Source: an uncultured Alistipes sp.
GTDB lineage: Bacteria; Bacteroidota; Bacteroidia; Bacteroidales; Rikenellaceae
Length of the DNA: 37,215 nt
Assembly (NCBI GenBank): GCA_900549685.1
Contig: UROX01000004.1
Coordinates: 1-37,215, forward strand
Direction of reading: 5' to 3'
Under the pieces are notes generated by a model. It worked only from the letters and a program-made list of their open reading frames with translations, had not been told where the DNA came from and did no database searches. Position numbers and translations under genes: made by a program. Below, piece by piece: positions 1-8,191 of the stretch; the stretch's first letter is position 1, and each line of letters starts with the position of its first letter.

Positions 1-323
1 TCAAGTATGCAAGCGGGGACTTTACGAATTCGTTCTTTTGTTTCGTTGAAACGAGAAACCGGTGCCGGTTCGGACGACAGCGGCCTGTGTCACGATGCCG
101 ATATCATCGAAAGGCTCGATCATAGGCTCCGATGACCGGTTCCTTGCTATTGCCTCCGTGCTTTTCGGATTGTTGTTATTAAAGCGTCGGATTTGTCAGG
201 CAGGTGTCGGTCCGGATATGCGGTCCGCAACTGCGAATCCCTGCGGTCGGATCCGAAAATGCGACCGGACTCCTGTACATTATTTCCCTTTCGAATGAAT
301 AATCGTCCGCAATCGTCCCGAGG
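1..323. other. Left-edge intergenic stretch, no gene recognised
   Basis: No convincing coding region is seen. The only open frame, about 78 codons on the plus strand from 62, has no recognisable domain and low-complexity GC-driven composition. A small inverted repeat (GTTTC / GAAAC, about 41-53) is visible. The stretch lies downstream of the minus-strand phosphodiesterase gene that ends at 324, so it may hold its 3' UTR, but I see no clear terminator hairpin with a T-tract. Confidence 0.5.
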
Positions 324-1238
324 CTATTTCCGGAGGCTCCGCAGTGCGCGGGTCAGTTCGATCGGATAATCCGATTCGACGACGTCGGGCAGCAGTTCCC
401 GGTCTTTCACATAGGCCGCGGCCCGTTCCTCCGGCGTTGCGAGTCGGTCGTAGGTCGGGGCCAGCGAGATCATGCAGCGTACGCCTTTGGCCCGGAGCCG
501 TTCGTAAAGTTCCTTGTTGCCGTGCGTCATTCTCGGGCCGACGTAGGCCATGACGTTCCGCCAGTCGATGTTCGTTTTCTCGAAGGCCTCCAGCTGTTCG
601 ATGCTCCTGATGTGGATCGAGAACATCGTTTCGGGCGATAGATTGTAATAATACTCGGCCTGCTCGGGCGTGTGGATCGTCAGCATGACGTGGGGCGGAA
701 AGCCCATCTTCGCGAGAAACGGTCCGAGCACTTCTTTGGGTGTGTATACGTCGAGGTTGATGACGGTCTTGCCCCGGCTCCAGCGGATGACGTCCTCCAG
801 CGTCGGGATCGTCTCGTCCGTCACGTTGCCGTCGATATCCTTGAGCCGCAGATCTTTGATTTCGGCCCAGTCGTGATCGGCCACCGCACCGCTTCCGGTC
901 GTCGTCCTGTCGAGCGTGGGATCGTGCATCATGATGATCACGCTGTCGCGCGTCATGCGCGGGTCGATTTCGAAAAAGGCGGGGACGCATTCCAGCGTGT
1001 GCTCGTAAGAGCGGATGCTGTTTTCCGGACAGCCGTCCTCCCTGCATCCGCGGTGACCGCTGATGAGAGGCATCTCCTCGGGACCCTTGTAACGGAAAAT
1101 CTCCCGGACACTGCGGATGTTCTTCACGGGCAGCGTGTGCAGTTTTTTCGGTCGGGCGGCCATGCAGTCCGGGCCGCCTGCGATTCCGGCTGCCGCGAGC
1201 GCTCCCGCGAGACAGCCGATCAGTAGAGATCGTTTCAT
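324..1238 (-). CDS. Exported glycerophosphodiester phosphodiesterase family protein
   Basis: This 304-residue protein belongs to the GDPD family, which hydrolyses glycerophosphodiesters to an alcohol and glycerol-3-phosphate in a metal-dependent TIM barrel. An N-terminal hydrophobic stretch (residues 4-21) looks like a signal peptide, so it probably acts in the periplasm or at the outer membrane. Family residues are visible: HRG with His62 and Arg63, PENS at 71-74, the metal-binding ExD pair Glu90/Asp92, and HDPTLDRTT with His105. The later family E-x-K position reads as NLDVY (about 160-165), so it is less canonical there. It lies 115 nt downstream of uup on the same strand. A near-consensus -7 box (TATCGTTG, 1262-1269) could give it its own promoter. 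The preferred substrate cannot be told from sequence. Confidence 0.88.
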   Translation of the reverse strand: MKRSLLIGCLAGALAAAGIAGGPDCMAARPKKLHTLPVKNIRSVREIFRYKGPEEMPLISGHRGCREDGCPENSIRSYEHTLECVPAFFEIDPRMTRDSVIIMMHDPTLDRTTTGSGAVADHDWAEIKDLRLKDIDGNVTDETIPTLEDVIRWSRGKTVINLDVYTPKEVLGPFLAKMGFPPHVMLTIHTPEQAEYYYNLSPETMFSIHIRSIEQLEAFEKTNIDWRNVMAYVGPRMTHGNKELYERLRAKGVRCMISLAPTYDRLATPEERAAAYVKDRELLPDVVESDYPIELTRALRSLRK

Positions 1239-1353
1239 ATGCGCGTGTGTTTTATGTTTTGCAACGATATGTACATTTCCGTGTGCGTATGTCGCTGTTT
1301 CGGGTTCCGGTCGGGATGGCAGCCGGGAGGATACGCAGCGATCTGTCCGTGTC

Positions 1354-3231
1354 TTATTCTCCGATTTCGCTCAGTTCGAGCCATCGCATGCTCATTTCGT
1401 CGATCCGGCCGATCAGCTCCGATACCCGGACCGAACAGGCGGTCAGTTCGTCGATGGGCAGCGTGCCGCTGCTCATCCGGTTTTCCAACTCCGCTTTTTC
1501 CCGTTCCAGTTCGGGAATTTCCCGGTCCAGCCGTTCCATTTCTTTCTTCTCGTTGTACGACAGTCTGCGCTTGTCGTTCCGGGGCGGGCGCTTCTCCGCA
1601 GGCTTCGCTGCGGCCCGTTCCGCTGCTTCGGCTTCTGCCCGTTCGGCGTCCCGGAGCCGTTTCCATTCCAGGTAGTCGTCGTAGTTGCCCGGAAAGTCCT
1701 TGAGCCGGCCGTCGCCCTCGAAAACGAGCAGATGGTCGGCCACTTTGTTCATGAAGTAGCGGTCGTGCGAGACGACGATCACGCATCCGCCGAAGTTTTG
1801 CAGATAATCTTCCAGCACCTGCAGCGTCATGATGTCCAGATCGTTGGTCGGCTCGTCGAGTACCAGAAAGTTCGGATTGCGCATCAACACGGTACATAGG
1901 TAGAGCCTGCGACGCTCGCCCCCGCTGAGTTTGCCCACGTAGTCGTATTGGGTCTGGGGCGGGAAGAGAAAGTATTGCAGAAACTGCGAGGCGCTCATGC
2001 GCCGTCCGTCGTTCAGCTCGATCTGCTCGGCGATATCGGTCACGATGTCGATCACGCGGGCGTCGTCGTCGAAGGCGAGTCCTTCCTGCGAATAGTAGCC
2101 GAAGCGGACCGTCTCGCCGATGTCGATCGTCCCGCTGTCGGGCGGGACGATGCCCATGAGCATCTTGATGAAGGTCGATTTTCCCGTCCCGTTCTCGCCG
2201 ATGATACCCATTTTCTCGTATCGGGCGAAACGGTAATCGAAGCCGTCGAGAATCACCTTGTCGCCGAACCGTTTCGAGAGCCCTTCGACCTCGAATATCT
2301 TTTTGCCGATGTATGTGGCCCGGACATCCAGCCGCACGTTTCCGCTTTCCCTGCGTTTGCGCAACCGCTCTTCGAGTTCGTGGAACGATTCGATGCGGGA
2401 ACGGGCCTTCGTGCCGCGGGCCTGCGGCTGACGGCGCATCCATTCCAGCTCCCTCCGGAACAGGTTGGCGTCGTGTTCCCGTTGCGCGGCCTCCGTATCG
2501 AGCCGCTCCTGGCGTTTTTCGAGGTAGTAGCTGTAATTGCCTTTGTAGGCGTAGGTTCGGCGGTCGTCTATCTCGATGATGTCGGTACAGACCCGGTCCA
2601 GAAAATACCGGTCGTGCGTGACCATCAGCAGGGCGAGCCTCGTCCGGGCGAGGTATTCTTCGAGCCAGCCGGTCATTTCGAGATCGAGGTGGTTGGTCGG
2701 CTCGTCCAGAATCAGCAGTTCGGGTTCGCGGATCAGCGCCTCGGCCAGCGCCAGCCGCTTGATCTGGCCACCCGAGAGCTGTTCTACGGGTTGGTCGAAA
2801 TCTTTGATGTTCAACCGGGAGAGAATCTGTTTGATGCGCGACTCGTAGTTCCATGCCTGCCGGGCGTCCATTTCCGCCATCGCGGCGTGCAGCCGGTCGC
2901 CGTCGCCCGTCTCCAGCGCTTTTTCGTAGGCGGCTATGGCCCGCAGCGCGGGCGAGTCGCCGGAGAGGCAGGCATCGATGACCGTCGTCCCGGCCCGGAA
3001 CTTCGGGTTCTGCTCCAGGTAGGCTATCTTCAGGTCGCGACGGAACGTGATCCGTCCGGCTTCGTAGTCCTGCCGTCCGGCGATGATGTCGAGCAGCGTC
3101 GTTTTTCCCGTTCCGTTTTTGGCGATCAGCCCGATTCGCTGGTTCTCGTCCACGCCGAGCGACAGATTTTCGAAGAGTACCGTGTCGCCGAACGATTTGG
3201 CGAGTCCTTCCACCTGTAAATAACTTACCAT
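1354..3231 (-). CDS. uup: ABC-F family ATPase, Uup type
   Basis: This is a soluble twin-ABC protein of 625 residues. Walker A motifs are at 37-45 (AKNGTGKTT) and 345-353 (ENGTGKST). ABC signatures are LSGGQ at 152-156 and LSGGE at 435-439. Walker B motifs with catalytic Glu are at 173-183 and 455-466. There are no membrane segments, as expected for ABC-F proteins that act on the ribosome. After the second domain comes an Ala/Glu-rich linker and a predicted coiled coil (about 557-622), the C-terminal domain typical of Uup, which ends in RWLEL much as E. coli Uup ends in RWEYL. E. coli Uup is 635 residues. I chose the ATG at 3231 because the family begins with M-S-Y-L-type residues at once. The frame stays open for 175 codons upstream, but that stretch is not protein-like. 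A role in resolving stalled ribosomes is inferred from the family; antibiotic resistance is not indicated. Confidence 0.9.
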   Translation of the reverse strand: MVSYLQVEGLAKSFGDTVLFENLSLGVDENQRIGLIAKNGTGKTTLLDIIAGRQDYEAGRITFRRDLKIAYLEQNPKFRAGTTVIDACLSGDSPALRAIAAYEKALETGDGDRLHAAMAEMDARQAWNYESRIKQILSRLNIKDFDQPVEQLSGGQIKRLALAEALIREPELLILDEPTNHLDLEMTGWLEEYLARTRLALLMVTHDRYFLDRVCTDIIEIDDRRTYAYKGNYSYYLEKRQERLDTEAAQREHDANLFRRELEWMRRQPQARGTKARSRIESFHELEERLRKRRESGNVRLDVRATYIGKKIFEVEGLSKRFGDKVILDGFDYRFARYEKMGIIGENGTGKSTFIKMLMGIVPPDSGTIDIGETVRFGYYSQEGLAFDDDARVIDIVTDIAEQIELNDGRRMSASQFLQYFLFPPQTQYDYVGKLSGGERRRLYLCTVLMRNPNFLVLDEPTNDLDIMTLQVLEDYLQNFGGCVIVVSHDRYFMNKVADHLLVFEGDGRLKDFPGNYDDYLEWKRLRDAERAEAEAAERAAAKPAEKRPPRNDKRRLSYNEKKEMERLDREIPELEREKAELENRMSSGTLPIDELTACSVRVSELIGRIDEMSMRWLELSEIGE

Positions 3232-3448
3232 CGCATTTGCTGTTGAGGCGATCATATGCTTCGGTATTCCCCGAGAAACCACGAGTCGGAATGTTCGGAA
3301 CGACCGGCTGCCTGTGCCCGGGGGGCACCGCGTATGCGGATCGGAACCGTCCCCGGACTTTTCCGTTCTTCGGTCGTTTGAGATCGTGATTCCGGAGGCA
3401 TCCGGTTGCGATATCGTCGCTGTATGATCGCATTTGTCTTTTCGGGAA

Positions 3449-3456
3449 CAAAGATA
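3449..3456 (-). promoter_or_regulatory. Probable uup promoter, -7 box
   Basis: Read on the minus strand this is TATCTTTG, a full match to the Bacteroidota -7 consensus TAnnTTTG, in an AT-rich pocket of an otherwise GC-rich stretch. No clear TTTG box is seen 19-20 nt upstream. Transcription would start near 3440 and leave a leader of about 210 nt before the uup ATG at 3231. Confidence 0.5.
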
Positions 3457-3876
3457 AAAATATAGTCGGTTCCCGGCGAATAATTCCGTCCGAATTCGCC
3501 CCGGAAATCGGGTGCGGAGGAGGGCCGTCCGGGAAAATTTCTCTTTTCGTCCGCTTCCCGGAGCGACGGCTGCGAGTTCTGCCGTGTCCGGCTTCGAGGC
3601 ACGAGTGCTGCTGCGGGATCGGTCAGGGAATTCGCTTGCGCTCGGATATCCGCGCTGCTGCCGGATGCTCCGCGATTCGGAGAGGTGGCTCGATCGTGTT
3701 GAGGGAAAGATAGCCTGAAGGCTCCGGTTCCGGCCTGTCCGGCTCATTTCTGGCATCGGGCGCTTCGCCGTTTATGGACGGAAAGGGGCATGGTGCGGGG
3801 TGACCGTATCCGCGGCCGACCGCTTTTCTCCGTCCGGGGGGGGAGGCGGGTGGAGAAGAGAGAATTGCCTGAACGA

Positions 3877-3906
3877 CGAAAGGCGCCCTTTTCGGGACGC
3901 CTTTCG
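3877..3906 (-). terminator. Hairpin terminator after the OmpA lipoprotein gene
   Basis: A perfect 9-bp stem (CGAAAGGCG / CGCCTTTCG) with additional C-G pairs inside surrounds a TTTT-containing loop. It starts 22 nt past the stop codon of the OmpA-type lipoprotein gene. There is no long U-tract on the minus-strand side, so it may act as a weak terminator or as a 3'-end protecting hairpin. Confidence 0.6.
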
Positions 3907-3928
3907 CTATCTGTTTCCGGTGATCCGG

Positions 3929-4630
3929 TTATTTCAACGTGCCTTCTTCCGCCTGCCGGATCATGTCGTCATTGGCTGTGATGACGATCTCCACCCTGCG
4001 GTTCTGGGCGCGTCCTTCGGCCGTCGAGTTGTCGGCGATGGGCGAGTCGTAGGCCAATCCGCGTACCGTGAGACGGTTCCCGTCGATTTTCTGGCCCATC
4101 AGGTAGTTGGCTACGGCCTGTGCCCGTTCCTGCGACAGCTTCTGGTTGATTTCCCTGCCGCCCGTGTTGTCGGTGTGTCCGTAGATCGTCACGTCCGTTT
4201 CGGGCGAAGAGGCCAGCGAGGCTGCGAATTTTTTGAGCGACGAACGCGATGCGTCGCTCAATTCGCTTTTCCCCGTGTCGAACAGAATTTTGTCGGTGAA
4301 CGTCACTTTGATCGCCTGATAGTTGTTCTCGTCGGTCACGGTTTCCACCTGCGCACCTTCGATCTTTTCCAGCTCGGCTTTCTGTTTGTCCATGCGTCTG
4401 CCGATCAGTGCGCCTACGCCCGCTCCGACACCCGCACCCACGACTGTTCCGATGGCAGCGCCTTTGCCGCCGCCGGCCAAAGCTCCTATGCCGGCCCCTA
4501 CGGCAGCTCCTCCGCCTCCGCCTATCGTCGCACCCTTGCCCGTGGTGCTCATGTTGTTGAACGCCGCGCAACCCGTCATCAGCAGGGCGGCTCCCAACAT
4601 CGCTCCGATCGAAACTTTCGTTGTTCTCAT
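3929..4630 (-). CDS. OmpA-family outer-membrane lipoprotein with glycine zipper
   Basis: This 233-residue protein has a lipoprotein signal peptide with lipobox LMTGC and lipidated Cys21. A Gly/Ala-rich zipper segment follows (about 31-77, many GxxxG steps), then a short charged helix (78-91) and an OmpA-like peptidoglycan-binding domain (about 108-225). The domain shows the expected GHTDNTG motif (151-157), a LSxxRAxxVxxYL stretch and NRRVEI near the end. The layout matches E. coli YiaD and related proteins, which anchor the outer membrane to peptidoglycan. The start lies only 18 nt after the stop codon of purA on the same strand, and no promoter box is seen between them, so it is probably read through from purA. 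It is followed by a hairpin terminator. Confidence 0.9.
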   Translation of the reverse strand: MRTTKVSIGAMLGAALLMTGCAAFNNMSTTGKGATIGGGGGAAVGAGIGALAGGGKGAAIGTVVGAGVGAGVGALIGRRMDKQKAELEKIEGAQVETVTDENNYQAIKVTFTDKILFDTGKSELSDASRSSLKKFAASLASSPETDVTIYGHTDNTGGREINQKLSQERAQAVANYLMGQKIDGNRLTVRGLAYDSPIADNSTAEGRAQNRRVEIVITANDDMIRQAEEGTLK

Positions 4631-4648
4631 CGCTTTTTCTTTTTTCGT

Positions 4649-5914
4649 TTATCGAATGATCGTCTCCTCGCGATCCGGTCCCACCGACACGATCTTGACG
4701 GGCACGCCCGTTTCCCGTTCGATGAATTCGATGTAGGCCTTCAGCTCGGCGGGGAACTCCTCGTACGTGCGCATGCCGTTGATGTCGCATTTCCATCCGT
4801 CGAATTCCTTGTACACCGGAACGATCTCTTCGTTGGTCTCATACGGGAATTCGGTGGTTTCCTGCCCGTTCACCCGATAGGCCACGGCCACTTTGATCTT
4901 GTCGAAATCGTTCAGCACGTCGGCTTTCATCATAATGAGCGACGTGACGCCGTTCATCATCACCGAATATTTCAGCGCCACCATGTCGAGCCATCCGCAA
5001 CGGCGGGGACGTCCTGTGGTCGCCCCAAATTCCATGCCGATCTGCCGCATCTTTTCACCGTCTTCGTCGAAGAGTTCGGTGGGGAAGGGGCCGCTGCCCA
5101 CGCGGGTGCAGTAGGCTTTGAAAATTCCGTACACGTTGCCGATACGCGAAGGGGCCACACCCAGACCCGTGCAGACGCCCGCGCAGAGCGTGTTGGACGA
5201 AGTCACGTAAGGGTAGGTACCGAAGTCGATGTCGAGCATAGAACCCTGCGCTCCTTCGGCCAGAATCGCCTTGCCTTCGTCCGACAGCGCGTTTACGACA
5301 TGTTCGCTTTCGATGATGCGGAACCGTTTGAGGTTCTCGATGCCTTTCATCCATTCCTTTTCGTAGTCGTCGATGTCGAACGGGAAATCGTACTGGCGGA
5401 GCATTTCCAGGTGTTTCTCCTTGAGCCGGGCGTAGCGTTCGCCGAACGAGGGAGACAGGATATCGCCCACGCGCAGGCCGTTCCGGCCCGTTTTGTCCAT
5501 ATAGGTCGGGCCGATGCCCTTGAGCGTCGAGCCGATTTTCGTTTTGCCTTTCGAGGCTTCCGACGCCGCGTCGATGATACGGTGCGTGGGAAGGATCAGA
5601 TGCGCTTTCTTGGCGATGAGCAGTTTGCCGGCTACGTCCACGCCGTCGGCTTCCAGTTTGGCGATCTCTTCGGAGAGGATCACCGGGTCGATCACCACGC
5701 CGCCTCCGATGATATTGATCGATCCGTCGCGGAAGATACCCGACGGGATGGTATGCAGCACGTATTTCTTGCCTTCGAAGTGGAGGGAGTGTCCGGCGTT
5801 CGGGCCGCCCTGAAACCGGGCGATCACCTGATAGGAAGGCGTGAGCACGTCCACGACTTTCCCTTTGCCTTCGTCACCCCACTGTAAACCTAAAACGACA
5901 TCTACTTTTTTCAT
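4649..5914 (-). CDS. purA: Adenylosuccinate synthetase
   Basis: PurA joins IMP and aspartate using GTP to make adenylosuccinate, the first committed step from IMP to AMP. The 421-residue length is normal for bacteria. Diagnostic features are QWGDEGKGK at the N-terminus (GDEGKGK at 13-19, with the catalytic Asp and P-loop), GGPNAGHS, the GSGPFPTEL segment, and TTGRPRRCGWLD with the IMP/GTP contact residues. The start ATG at 5914 fits the family N-terminus. A TACCTTTG -7 box lies 41 nt upstream, divergent from the TPR gene. The OmpA lipoprotein gene follows after 18 nt and probably shares the transcript. No purine-operon neighbours are seen. Confidence 0.98.
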   Translation of the reverse strand: MKKVDVVLGLQWGDEGKGKVVDVLTPSYQVIARFQGGPNAGHSLHFEGKKYVLHTIPSGIFRDGSINIIGGGVVIDPVILSEEIAKLEADGVDVAGKLLIAKKAHLILPTHRIIDAASEASKGKTKIGSTLKGIGPTYMDKTGRNGLRVGDILSPSFGERYARLKEKHLEMLRQYDFPFDIDDYEKEWMKGIENLKRFRIIESEHVVNALSDEGKAILAEGAQGSMLDIDFGTYPYVTSSNTLCAGVCTGLGVAPSRIGNVYGIFKAYCTRVGSGPFPTELFDEDGEKMRQIGMEFGATTGRPRRCGWLDMVALKYSVMMNGVTSLIMMKADVLNDFDKIKVAVAYRVNGQETTEFPYETNEEIVPVYKEFDGWKCDINGMRTYEEFPAELKAYIEFIERETGVPVKIVSVGPDREETIIR

Positions 5915-5954
5915 CTGAGAAATGTAATACGAGTTAAAGGAACAAAATTACGGT

Positions 5955-5962
5955 CAAAGGTA
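5955..5962 (-). promoter_or_regulatory. Probable purA promoter, -7 box
   Basis: The minus strand reads TACCTTTG, matching TAnnTTTG. It lies 41 nt before the purA ATG in an AT-rich segment (about 5926-5980). The expected TTTG at -33 is not evident at 19-20 nt spacing. Confidence 0.55.
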
Positions 5963-6101
5963 CGTAACTTTTTTCTAACGAGGAAGCCTCCGCACGATTT
6001 TCCGGCGGGGGAAACGATGCCTGCCGCCGGCGATCATACTGCGGAGGCGTCCGCGACCGTTAATTTGACGGAGGCCCGGCTCGATTTCGGGACAAAATGG
6101 T

Positions 6102-6109
6102 TATCTTAG
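6102..6109 (+). promoter_or_regulatory. Possible -7 box for the TPR gene
   Basis: TATCTTAG differs by one base from TAnnTTTG and lies 22 nt before the ATG at 6131. No well-spaced TTTG -33 box is visible. It is the only candidate in the divergent purA/TPR spacer on this strand. Confidence 0.4.
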
Positions 6110-6130
6110 CACCCTAAACGGACGTAGCGC

Positions 6131-8122
6131 ATGCGTAGAATTTTTCTGTTCCTGCTTCTGGCGGCGGCATGGGGGATGCCCACCCGGGCCGGAGCGCAAC
6201 TCGACAAGGCGTATTTCTTTCATGTCGGCCGCAGTTTTCTCATGGACGACAAGTATCAGGACGCCATCGAGGTGCTCAATATCCTGCTGCGGGTCGATTC
6301 TACGGCTACCGAAGGATATTTTCTGCGCGGAATTGCCAAATACAATCTCGACGATTTGCTGGGGGCCGAACAGGATTTCTCGCTGGCCGTGGCCCGCAAT
6401 CCCGTCTTTACGACGGCTTTCCAGTACCGTGCCATCACGCGCATGCGGCTGGGCAACTACGACGATGCGCTGAAAGATTTCCAGGAGGCCATCGACCTGC
6501 GCCCCGATCTGCCCGGTCCCTATTACAGCCGCGGAGTCACCTACCTGATGAGCCAGCAGTTCGAGAAGGCGATCGCCGATTTCAATACGTTCATCCGCTA
6601 CGACGCCAGGGTCTCGGACGCTTACCTGAACAGGGGCACGAGCTACCTCTACCTCAAAGACACGACCCGGGCCTACGAGGACTACGACAAGGCCATCCGG
6701 ACCAACTATTACAACCCGGCGGGGTACAACCGCCGCGGAGCGCTCTACATGGCTCAGAAAAAGTACGACCTCGCGCTGGCCGATTTCGACAAGGCCATCG
6801 GTTACGACTCGACCTATGCCATGTCGTATTTCAACCGCGCGATGGTCTATTCCCGGACCAAACGTCCGGTGCAGGCCATCGAGGACTTCTCGCGGGCGCT
6901 CGCGCTCGATTCGGCCAATTCGCTGACCTATTTCAACCGTGCGCTGCTGCGTTCGCAGATCGGCGACTACAACCGTGCGCTTGAGGATTACGACCGCGTG
7001 GCATTCTATTCTCCGAATAACGTGCTGGTCTACTACAACCGTGCGGGACTCTATGCCCAGCTGGGCGACTACGAGGCCGCCATCCGCGATTATTCGCGTG
7101 CCATCGAGCTTTATCCCGATTTCGCCAACGCCTATCTGGGCCGTTCCTCGCTACGTTATCTGACCCGCGACGTGGCCGGCTCGCGCAGCGACAAGGAGAT
7201 CGCCGAACGCAAGATCGCCGAATATCGCTCGAAGCTCAACGACAGCACGTTCTCCATCTACGCCGACACGAGCCGGCGGTTCAACGGCCTGCTCGACTTC
7301 GACAGCGACTTCTCGGGCGACCGCTACGGCCGCATCGATGCCCGCGAGGCCGATGCGTCGCTGCTGCCGCTGTTCAAGTTTACGTTCATGCAGCCCGATA
7401 CGGTCCCTGTGGCCAACCTCCCCGGCACGTATTATTCCGAACGGGCCGAGCGTTTCCGCGACGAGGTGGGGTCGCTCCGCCTGGCGTGGAAAAACACCTC
7501 CTCCGACCTGCCGCCCGACACACTGGTCGCCATCGACTCGGAGATCAATGACAGGCTTCGCCGGGGCGACGATTCGTGGCAGACCTATTTCGAACGGGGC
7601 CTGTCCCAGTCGCTCGTCCGGCAATATACCAATTCGCTGGCCAGCTATACGGCGGCCATCGACCGCAATCCGTCGAATCCGTTCCTGTATATCAACCGCA
7701 GTACGACGCGCAGCGAAATGATCGACTTCATTTCGTCGTTCGACAACGGCTATCAGCGCGTGGCCGTCGAGCGGGATCCGGTGGGACGGCTCAAGAACGG
7801 TTCCGAGCGCGTATACAATTACGACGAGGCCATTGCCGACCTGAACAAGGCTGCCAAGCTGCTGCCCGATTTCGCCTATATCTACTATAACCGGGCCAAT
7901 CTGCTCTGCCTTTCGGGACAGCTCCCCGAAGCCATCGAGGACTATACGCGGGCCATCGAGCTGAATCCCTCGTTCGGAGAGGCGTACTACAACCGCGGGC
8001 TGGTCCAGATCTACCTCAAAGATACGCGCAAGGGGTGTCTCGATATGAGCAAGGCCGGGGAATTGGGAGTCTCGGAAGCCTATAAGGTGCTGAAAATCTA
8101 CGGGCAGCCTCCCCGGAAATGA
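6131..8122 (+). CDS. Exported tetratricopeptide-repeat protein
   Basis: The 663-residue protein starts with a signal peptide (hydrophobic residues 4-13, likely cut after AGA at about 22). From about residue 27 it is built of 34-residue TPR units with the usual Tyr-Asn-Arg-Gly/Ala and Asp-Tyr-x-Ala-Ile positions. At least nine follow one another to about 333. A region without TPRs (about 350-475), rich in Asp, Arg and Ser, comes next, followed by about three more repeats from about 478 to the end, the second interrupted by an insertion. TPR superhelices bind other proteins, so a scaffold role in the periplasm or at the envelope is likely; no enzymatic motif is seen. The gene is divergent from purA and is followed after 69 nt by the MFS transporter gene with no obvious terminator, so they may be cotranscribed. 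Confidence 0.85.
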   Translation: MRRIFLFLLLAAAWGMPTRAGAQLDKAYFFHVGRSFLMDDKYQDAIEVLNILLRVDSTATEGYFLRGIAKYNLDDLLGAEQDFSLAVARNPVFTTAFQYRAITRMRLGNYDDALKDFQEAIDLRPDLPGPYYSRGVTYLMSQQFEKAIADFNTFIRYDARVSDAYLNRGTSYLYLKDTTRAYEDYDKAIRTNYYNPAGYNRRGALYMAQKKYDLALADFDKAIGYDSTYAMSYFNRAMVYSRTKRPVQAIEDFSRALALDSANSLTYFNRALLRSQIGDYNRALEDYDRVAFYSPNNVLVYYNRAGLYAQLGDYEAAIRDYSRAIELYPDFANAYLGRSSLRYLTRDVAGSRSDKEIAERKIAEYRSKLNDSTFSIYADTSRRFNGLLDFDSDFSGDRYGRIDAREADASLLPLFKFTFMQPDTVPVANLPGTYYSERAERFRDEVGSLRLAWKNTSSDLPPDTLVAIDSEINDRLRRGDDSWQTYFERGLSQSLVRQYTNSLASYTAAIDRNPSNPFLYINRSTTRSEMIDFISSFDNGYQRVAVERDPVGRLKNGSERVYNYDEAIADLNKAAKLLPDFAYIYYNRANLLCLSGQLPEAIEDYTRAIELNPSFGEAYYNRGLVQIYLKDTRKGCLDMSKAGELGVSEAYKVLKIYGQPPRK

Positions 8123-8191
8123 CGCCCGCCGTCGGTTCCGGTGCCCGTCCGAAACGAATAGAAACCGCTAAATTACTAACCCGAATAAAAA

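Larger units (their letters stand above)
3232..3928. other. 697-nt gene-free stretch upstream of uup
   Basis: No protein-coding or known RNA gene is recognised. The right end holds the probable terminator of the OmpA lipoprotein gene (3877-3906). Near the middle is a minus-strand TATCTTTG box (3449-3456) that would start uup with a leader of about 210 nt. That leader contains small hairpins, for example GTGCCC/GGGCAC at 3314-3328. The rest (about 3470-3870) shows no structure I can name. The stretch is long for this otherwise compact region. Confidence 0.5.

Noticed and set aside
3679..3712. Stretch resembling the 5' half of a tRNA-Ser (GGAGAGGTGGCT...)
   Set aside because: No matching acceptor 3' strand, no T-loop GTTCGA and no anticodon stem follow; the match is short and probably by chance.
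3232..3756. 175-codon N-terminal extension of the uup frame
   Set aside because: Arg/Ser-rich, not protein-like, and lies across the promoter; family members start at the MVSYLQ position.
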